Positions 59,460 through 64,000 of a stretch of 64,000 nucleotides of DNA are shown one piece after another. The stretch covers positions 62,001 through 126,000 of the forward strand of contig CAVTXI010000010.1 in the NCBI GenBank assembly GCA_963738615.1. Reading direction: 5' to 3'. Positions within the stretch are counted from its first letter, which is position 1; each line of letters begins with the position of its first letter. The DNA is from CAVTWY01 sp963738615. Its GTDB lineage: Bacteria; Pseudomonadota; Gammaproteobacteria; Burkholderiales; Burkholderiaceae_C. The translations under genes were made by a program, and so were the position numbers. The notes under the pieces were generated by a model, which saw only the letters and a list, made by a program, of their open reading frames with translations, was not told the origin of the DNA and ran no database searches.

Positions 59460-61771
59460 TCAGGACGTGGGCTCGTCGCTGAAGTTGGAGCGTCCGGCGG
59501 GCGGCGGCACATCGCCAGAACCACCGCGTTCACCACGATCACCACCTCGATCGCCGCGCTCACCACCACGGTCACCACGATCGCCGCCGCCGCGGCGCGG
59601 ACCACGGTCACCGCCGCCACCACGGGGGCCGCGATCATCGCGTCGCGGGCGATCGTCGGACTCGACGAAGCCCTCGGGCCGGTCGAGCAGCGCTTTCAAC
59701 GATAGCTTGATGCGGCCCTTCTCGTCGGTCTCGAGCACCTTGACCTTCACGATCTGGCCTTCCTTCAGGTAGTCCTCGACGCGCTCGACGCGTTCGAACG
59801 CGATCTGGCTGATGTGCAGCAGGCCGTCCTTGCCCGGCAGGATGTTCACCAGCGCACCAAAGTCGAGGATCTTGGTGATGGGGCCTTCGTAGATCGCGCC
59901 CACTTCGGCTTCGGCGGTGATGTCTTCGATGCGCTTACGTGCGTACGCGGCCTTGTCGGCGTCGGTCGACGCGATCGTGATCGTGCCGTCTTCGCCAATG
60001 TCGATCGTGGTGCCGGTTTCTTCGGTCAACGCGCGGATCGTCGCGCCGCCCTTGCCGATCACGTCGCGGATCTTCTCGGGGTTGATCTTCATCGTGTACA
60101 GGCGCGGCGCGAAGTCGCTCACTTCCTGCTTGGCGTGCGGCAGCGCTTCCTGCATCTTGCCCAGGATGTGCATGCGCGCTTCCTTGGCCTGCGCCAGCGC
60201 GACCTGCATGATCTCTTTCGTGATGCCCTGGATCTTGATGTCCATCTGCAGCGCCGTCACGCCGACGGTCGTGCCCGCCACCTTGAAGTCCATGTCGCCA
60301 AGGTGGTCCTCGTCACCGAGGATGTCGGTCAGCACCGCGAAACGGTTGCCTTCCTTGATCAGGCCCATCGCGATGCCGGCCACGTGCGCCTTCATCGGCA
60401 CGCCCGCGTCCATCAGCGCCAGGCAGCCGCCGCACACCGACGCCATCGACGACGAGCCGTTGCTCTCGGTGATTTCGCTGACGACGCGCAGCGAGTACGG
60501 AAACTCTTCCTTGCTCGGCAACACGGCAATCAGCGCGCGCTTGGCAAGGCGGCCGTGGCCGATCTCGCGACGCTTGGGCGAGCCCACGCGGCCGGTTTCG
60601 CCGGTGGCGAACGGCGGCATGTTGTAGTGAAGCATGAAGCGGTCTTCGAACTCACCGGCCAGCGCGTCGATGCGCTGCGCATCGCGGTCGGTGCCCAGCG
60701 TCGCGATCACCAGCGCCTGGGTCTCGCCGCGCGTAAACAGCGCGCTGCCGTGGGTGCGCGGCAGCACGCCGGTGCGGATCTCGATCGGGCGCACGGTGCG
60801 TGTGTCGCGGCCGTCGATGCGCGGCTCGCCCGCCGAGGATCTGGCTGCGCACGATGCGTGACTCGATGTCGAACAGCAGGCCGTCGACCTTGACGCCGTC
60901 ATACGCCGTGCCGTCGGCGTCGAGCGCGGACTTAACCTTGGTGTAGGCGTCGCGGCAGGCTTGCGTGCGGGCTTGCTTGCTGCGGATCTGGTAGGCGTCG
61001 CGCAGCGCACCTTCACCCAGAGCGCCAACTTTGGCGATGAAGGCGTCGTCCTTGGCCGGTGCCTGCCACGTCCATTCAGCCTTGCCGGCGTCGCGCACCA
61101 GGTCGTTGATCGCGGCGATGGCGATCTTGCCCTGGTCGTGGCCGAAGACCACGGCGCCGAGCATCACCTCTTCGCTCAACTGTTCGGCTTCGGACTCGAC
61201 CATCAGCACCGCAGCGTCGGTGCCGGCAACGACGAGGTTCAGCTTCGACGTCGTCAGCTGCGTCTTGCGACGGGTTCAGCACGTACTGGCCATCCAGGTA
61301 GCCCACGCGGGCAGCACCGATCGGGCCATTGAACGGGATGCCGCTGATCGACAGCGCAGCACTGGTGCCGATCAGCGCGGGGATGTCGGCCGCGACTTCG
61401 GGGTTCAGGCTCAGCACGTGAACGACGACCTGCACTTCGTTGAAGAAGCCATCGGGGAATAGCGGACGGATCGGGCGGTCGATCAGCCGCGACGTCAGCG
61501 TCTCGAGTTCGCTGGGGCGGCCTTCACGCTTGAAGAAGCTGCCGGGGATCTTGCCGGCGGCGTAGGTCTTCTCGATGTAGTCGACGGTCAGCGGGAAGAA
61601 GTCTTGCCCCGCTTTCGCGGCGGTCTTGGCGACAACGGTCGCCAGCACGACGGTGCCATCCACGTCGACGACGACGGCGCCGGACGACTGACGGGCGATC
61701 TCGCCGGTCTCGAGGCGGACTTGATGCTCGCCCCAGGAAAAGGTCTTCACGACCTTGTTGAATATGCTCAT
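59460..61771 (-). CDS. pnp: polyribonucleotide nucleotidyltransferase with Gly/Arg/Asp-rich tail (two frameshifts)
   Basis: About 770 residues. Phosphorolytic 3'-5' exoribonuclease of the degradosome. The first RNase PH domain (FKREGRPSELETLTSRLIDR) and the second (GSALFTRGETQALVIATLGT, SNGSSSMASVCGGCLALMDA) are followed by KH (VIGKGGATIRALTEETGTTI) and S1 (GAIYEGPITKILDFGALVNI). Extra bases near 61268 and 60834 break the frame. The last ~50 residues are a repetitive DRGxRGGGGDRG-type tail, likely RNA-binding. The start at 61771 has AGGAGA 7 nt upstream. Confidence 0.94.
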
Positions 61772-61825
61772 GCGTGTCTCCTGAAACTGCGGAGGAGTCC
61801 GGTCGCGTCGCGATGCCATTCGAGC

Positions 61826-61843
61826 GCCGCTGCGCGCAGCGGC
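61826..61843. promoter_or_regulatory. perfect palindrome in the pnp leader
   Basis: GCCGCTGCGCGCAGCGGC is an 18-nt perfect palindrome 55 nt upstream of the pnp start. The flanks CATTC/GAATG extend it into a longer imperfect hairpin. In E. coli the pnp leader folds into a hairpin cut by RNase III as part of PNPase autoregulation; this could be the equivalent, but that is inference. Confidence 0.45.
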
Positions 61844-61943
61844 CCCGGAATGACACATCGGCGAAATCGACCCACTCCGAATGCGCCCATGCCTGCAGGA
61901 CCCGGGTGGATCGTGGCAGGCATCGACATCGTGGTGGGCCGGC

Positions 61944-62213
61944 TTACTTGCGCAGCCCGAGTTTGCTGATCAGCGCGGTGTAGCGCTCGGCGTTCGCGAC
62001 CTTGAGGTAGGCCAGAAGGCGCTTGCGCTGGTTCACCATCTTCAGCAGGCCGCGGCGACCGTGATGGTCTTTGGCATGCGTCTTGAAGTGAGGTGTCAGT
62101 TCGTTGATGCGCGCGGTGAGCAGCGCGACCTGGACTTCCGGCGAGCCGGTGTCCGACGCCTTGCGGGCGTGTTCTTTGACGATATCGGCTTTGACAGTAC
62201 TGGCGATGGCCAT
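61944..62213 (-). CDS. rpsO: 30S ribosomal protein S15
   Basis: 89 residues, full length. KASDTGSPEVQVALLTARIN, HFKTHAKDHHGRRGLLKMVN and RKRLLAYLKVANAERYTALI are the S15 signature. The start at 62213 (MAIASTVKADIVKEH) is chosen over an upstream frame extension. Upstream of pnp as in most bacteria, with a 172-nt spacer. Confidence 0.97.
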   Translation of the reverse strand: MAIASTVKADIVKEHARKASDTGSPEVQVALLTARINELTPHFKTHAKDHHGRRGLLKMVNQRKRLLAYLKVANAERYTALISKLGLRK

Positions 62214-62346
62214 GGTGCTCGAGTTCCGGGGATGGAAGCCGCCATGGCAACACGCGGTTGGCGGCCCCAAGGCCGCGGCGTGTGGCCGCTGCGGTTTCCG
62301 TTGCTACTTGCGGTCACGGGTGAAACCGACCCGTGCCGTGCTTGAT

Positions 62347-62372
62347 CTCGACACGACAAATGTCATGTCGAG
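62347..62372. promoter_or_regulatory. 12-bp hairpin between the aminotransferase and rpsO
   Basis: On the minus strand CTCGACATGACA and TGTCGTGTCGAG pair (one T-G wobble) around a 2-nt loop. It begins 10 nt after the aminotransferase stop and lies about 134 nt before the rpsO start. No T run follows, so it may be a rho-type terminator hairpin or an rpsO leader element. Confidence 0.45.
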
Positions 62373-62381
62373 AGCCGCAGA

Positions 62382-63551
62382 TTATAGGCGCAGCGCCTGG
62401 CGCAGCCTGTTGACCCCTTCGCGCAGGCGCGATGCGTCTCTTGATGCAAAACACCACCGCAGCCAGCCTTCGCCTTCCTCGCCGAAAGCGACGCCCGGCG
62501 CAAGGCCCAGGCCGTGGTCGGTCACCAGGCGTTTGGCCAGTGCCATGGAGTCGTGCTGGCCGTCGACACGGAAGAACGCGTACATGCCGCCTTCAGCCGG
62601 CGCGACGCGTAGACCCGGCACCGCCTGCAATTCGGCAACCAGAAGATCCCGACGATCACGCATCCGAGCCGCCAGCTCGGGCACCAAGCGGTCAGCAGCG
62701 GCCAGCCCGGCCAGGGCGCCGCGCTGTACGAAGACGGGTGCGCACGAGGTGTTGAACTCGATCAGCTTGCCGATCGCGTCCAGGTACGGACCGCGCGGCA
62801 CGACGACCCAGCCCAAACGCCAGCCCGTCATCAGGAAGCTCTTCGAAAAGCTGCCGACAACGACCAGCAGGTCATCGGCCGAGGCCACGTCGAGGAAGCT
62901 CGGTGCGCATCGGCCCGCGCCGTACCAGAGCTGTTCATACACCTCGTCGGCGACGATCCACGTTCCCGTGCGGCGGCAGTGGTCGAGCAGCGCCTGCTGC
63001 TGCGAGCGCTCGAGCGTCCAGCCGGTCGGGTTGTTCGGAGCGTTGACGATGACCGCCTTCGTCGAGAACGTCACCGCATCGAGCAACTGTTGCAGGTCCA
63101 GCCGCCAGGCCCCTTGCGCGTCCGGCGCGAGTGCAACTCGCTTCACGCGCGCGCCCAGGATCTGCGGCTGCGCCGGCAGGTTCGGCCACACAGGCACGAC
63201 GACCACCACCTCGTCGCCGGAGTCGACCAGCAGTTGCGACGCGAGCATCAGCGCCGAAACACCCGACGACGTCACAGCGACGCGCTCAGCACCCAGCGCG
63301 CCATGTCGCGATTCGATCGACTGCGCGAGCGCGACACGCAAATCCGCCAACCCGAGGTTGTGCGCGTAGAAGGTCTCGCCGCGCACCAACGATTGCGTGG
63401 CGGCGTCGCGAATCTCGGGCGGTGTGACCTCGTCGCTCTCGCCGAACCAGAACGCCAGCACGTCGTCACGGCCCATGCCTGCATTGGCCACTTCGCGGAT
63501 GCGCGAAGCGCCGAGGCGATCAATGGTGTCGCGCACGCGTTGAACCTTCAC
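62382..63551 (-). CDS. PLP-dependent class I/II aminotransferase
   Basis: 389 residues from the GTG at 63551 (KVQRVRDTIDRLGASRI). The longer frame to ATG 63638 would run through the hsp20 promoter region and is less likely. Fold type I features: VTSSGVSALMLASQLLVDSG, VNAPNNPTGWTLERS, IVADEVYEQLWYGAGR with the PLP-interacting Asp, the PLP lysine in VVGSFSKSFLMTGWRLGWVV, and the C-terminal Arg in EGWLRWCFAS. The substrate is not predictable; it is related to aspartate/aromatic-type aminotransferases. Confidence 0.85.
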   Translation of the reverse strand: MKVQRVRDTIDRLGASRIREVANAGMGRDDVLAFWFGESDEVTPPEIRDAATQSLVRGETFYAHNLGLADLRVALAQSIESRHGALGAERVAVTSSGVSALMLASQLLVDSGDEVVVVVPVWPNLPAQPQILGARVKRVALAPDAQGAWRLDLQQLLDAVTFSTKAVIVNAPNNPTGWTLERSQQQALLDHCRRTGTWIVADEVYEQLWYGAGRCAPSFLDVASADDLLVVVGSFSKSFLMTGWRLGWVVVPRGPYLDAIGKLIEFNTSCAPVFVQRGALAGLAAADRLVPELAARMRDRRDLLVAELQAVPGLRVAPAEGGMYAFFRVDGQHDSMALAKRLVTDHGLGLAPGVAFGEEGEGWLRWCFASRDASRLREGVNRLRQALRL

Positions 63552-63566
63552 AGTTGGAGCGCAGCC

Positions 63567-63594
63567 CTTGAATTGCACGCGAGGGCGGTCATGT
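63567..63594 (+). promoter_or_regulatory. candidate heat-shock (sigma-32) promoter of hsp20
   Basis: CTTGAA at 63567-63572 matches the sigma-32 -35 box exactly. After 14 nt, GGTCATGT at 63587-63594 matches the CCCCATNT -10 consensus at the CAT and final T. Spacing is within the known 13-15 nt. The Hsp20 start is 66 nt downstream. Confidence 0.55.
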
Positions 63595-63603
63595 AGCCGA
63601 CAT

Positions 63604-63630
63604 GGTGCCGCAGCAGGACTTTGCGGCACC
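63604..63630 (+). promoter_or_regulatory. 5'-UTR hairpin of hsp20
   Basis: GGTGCCGCA and TGCGGCACC form a perfect 9-bp stem with a 9-nt loop, just downstream of the candidate promoter. Further on, ATCAA (63633-63637) can pair with TTGAT (63655-63659), looping out the AGGAG site in front of the ATG. Two-hairpin leaders of this kind act as RNA thermometers in some small heat-shock genes; the second stem here is short, so this is only a candidate. Confidence 0.4.
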
Positions 63631-63660
63631 TCGATCAACGTCGGATTTTAGGAGATTGAT

Positions 63661-64000
63661 ATGTACTTGGTACCCGTTACCCGCCGCCCTGCCCGCGTCT
63701 TCGATCGCTTCTTCGACGAGGCTTTCGATCACCTATTCGCCAACACCAACGCCAGCGCAGACACGCCGAAGTCGAACGCGCGCACGCCCGCGCTTGAACG
63801 TCATCGAGACCGATGAAACCTACGCGGTCAGCGTCGAAATGCCAGGCGTCACCAAAGACGACATCAAGGTCGCGATCGACGGCCGCCGCGTCAACGTCTC
63901 GGCCCAGCCGAAGAAGCCTTCCGAGGCGAAGGAAGGCGAGCGCGTCGTGCACCGCGAGCGCAGCACCGCGAGCTGGTCGCGCAGCTTCACGCTGCCGAGC
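63661..64000 (+). CDS. Hsp20/alpha-crystallin small heat-shock protein, partial (frameshifted, runs off window)
   Basis: MYLVPVTRRPARVFDRFFDE is the N-terminal arm. After one extra T near 63794 the frame continues as ALNVIETDETYAVSVEMPGV and KDDIKVAIDGRRVNVSAQ, the start of the alpha-crystallin domain (MPGV signature), then RERSTASWSRSFTLPS at the window edge. ATP-independent holdase chaperone. AGGAG lies 6 nt before the ATG, and a sigma-32-like promoter lies upstream. Confidence 0.85.

Noticed and set aside
50330..61268. Programmed frameshifting in nuoF, nuoG and pnp
   Set aside because: The sites share no slippery motif or downstream structure, these genes need no frameshift in relatives, and the same kind of extra base occurs in unrelated genes.

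Overview
The window is a stretch of high-GC chromosome, by eye about two thirds G+C, from a betaproteobacterium, most likely of the order Burkholderiales. The best evidence is gene order. Reading on the minus strand, rpsO-pnp-quinone oxidoreductase-tpiA-secG-tRNA-Leu(GAG) is followed by a complete 14-gene nuoA-N operon and then by Nudix, DUF1178, FAD-oxidase, DUF2069 and YihY genes, a layout typical of that order. Taxonomy was inferred from recalled synteny and protein families, not from a search.

Layout. (1) 1-1053: the 5' end of thrS with a threonine-rich leader peptide and a terminator/antiterminator pair. (2) 1221-4711: an Fe-S subunit and a Tat-exported molybdopterin oxidoreductase. (3) 4663-7804: a mosaic of broken genes (VapBC, an OppF/DppF-type ATPase, an AfsR/LuxR-type ATPase regulator) lying between two copies of a 37-38 bp repeat. 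(4) 7825-14517: a GNAT-like protein, a lipoprotein, a siderophore-interacting-protein remnant, a patatin-like lipase and a large subtilisin-like lipoprotein. (5) 14634-19929: an RND efflux pump operon ending in an SDR gene. (6) 20074-25119: an esterase-like gene, aroC, a CBS-domain gene, metY, a hydrolase and a DUF962 gene. (7) 25145-26254: a Phd-type antitoxin coupled to a nucleotidyltransferase-like protein. (8) 26333-30707: an unusual operon of a kinase-less membrane sensor, a sensor fused to an MFS transporter, and a solitary periplasmic binding protein. (9) 31107-37812: an alpha/beta hydrolase, a histidine-phosphatase homologue lacking its second catalytic histidine, a soluble hybrid kinase with Hpt domain, and a REC-PAS-GGDEF-EAL response regulator; the last three overlap by 4 nt. 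(10) 37840-42121: YihY, DUF2069, an FAD-linked oxidase, DUF1178 and Nudix. (11) 42163-57662: nuoN to nuoA, tRNA-Leu and secG. (12) 57699-64000: tpiA, a quinone oxidoreductase, pnp, rpsO, an aminotransferase and the start of an Hsp20 gene.

Three observations stand out. First, thrS appears to be controlled by classical transcription attenuation: an 18-residue leader with seven threonines, a terminator with a T run, and a mutually exclusive antiterminator. Second, the junctions DUF2069/FAD-oxidase and nuoN/Nudix carry tandem repeats whose units are tiny start-to-stop ORFs linked by ATGA or TGATG overlaps, forming unbroken termination-reinitiation ladders from one gene to the next. Third, regions 8 and 9 together look like a split signalling system: membrane sensors without kinases face a soluble kinase without a membrane sensor across a shared intergenic region.

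Quality caution. About twenty reading-frame breaks occur outside the mosaic, several in housekeeping genes (nuoF, nuoG, pnp), and nearly all are single extra bases. This points to systematic sequencing or assembly error rather than gene decay, so most of these genes are annotated here as CDS with a frameshift.
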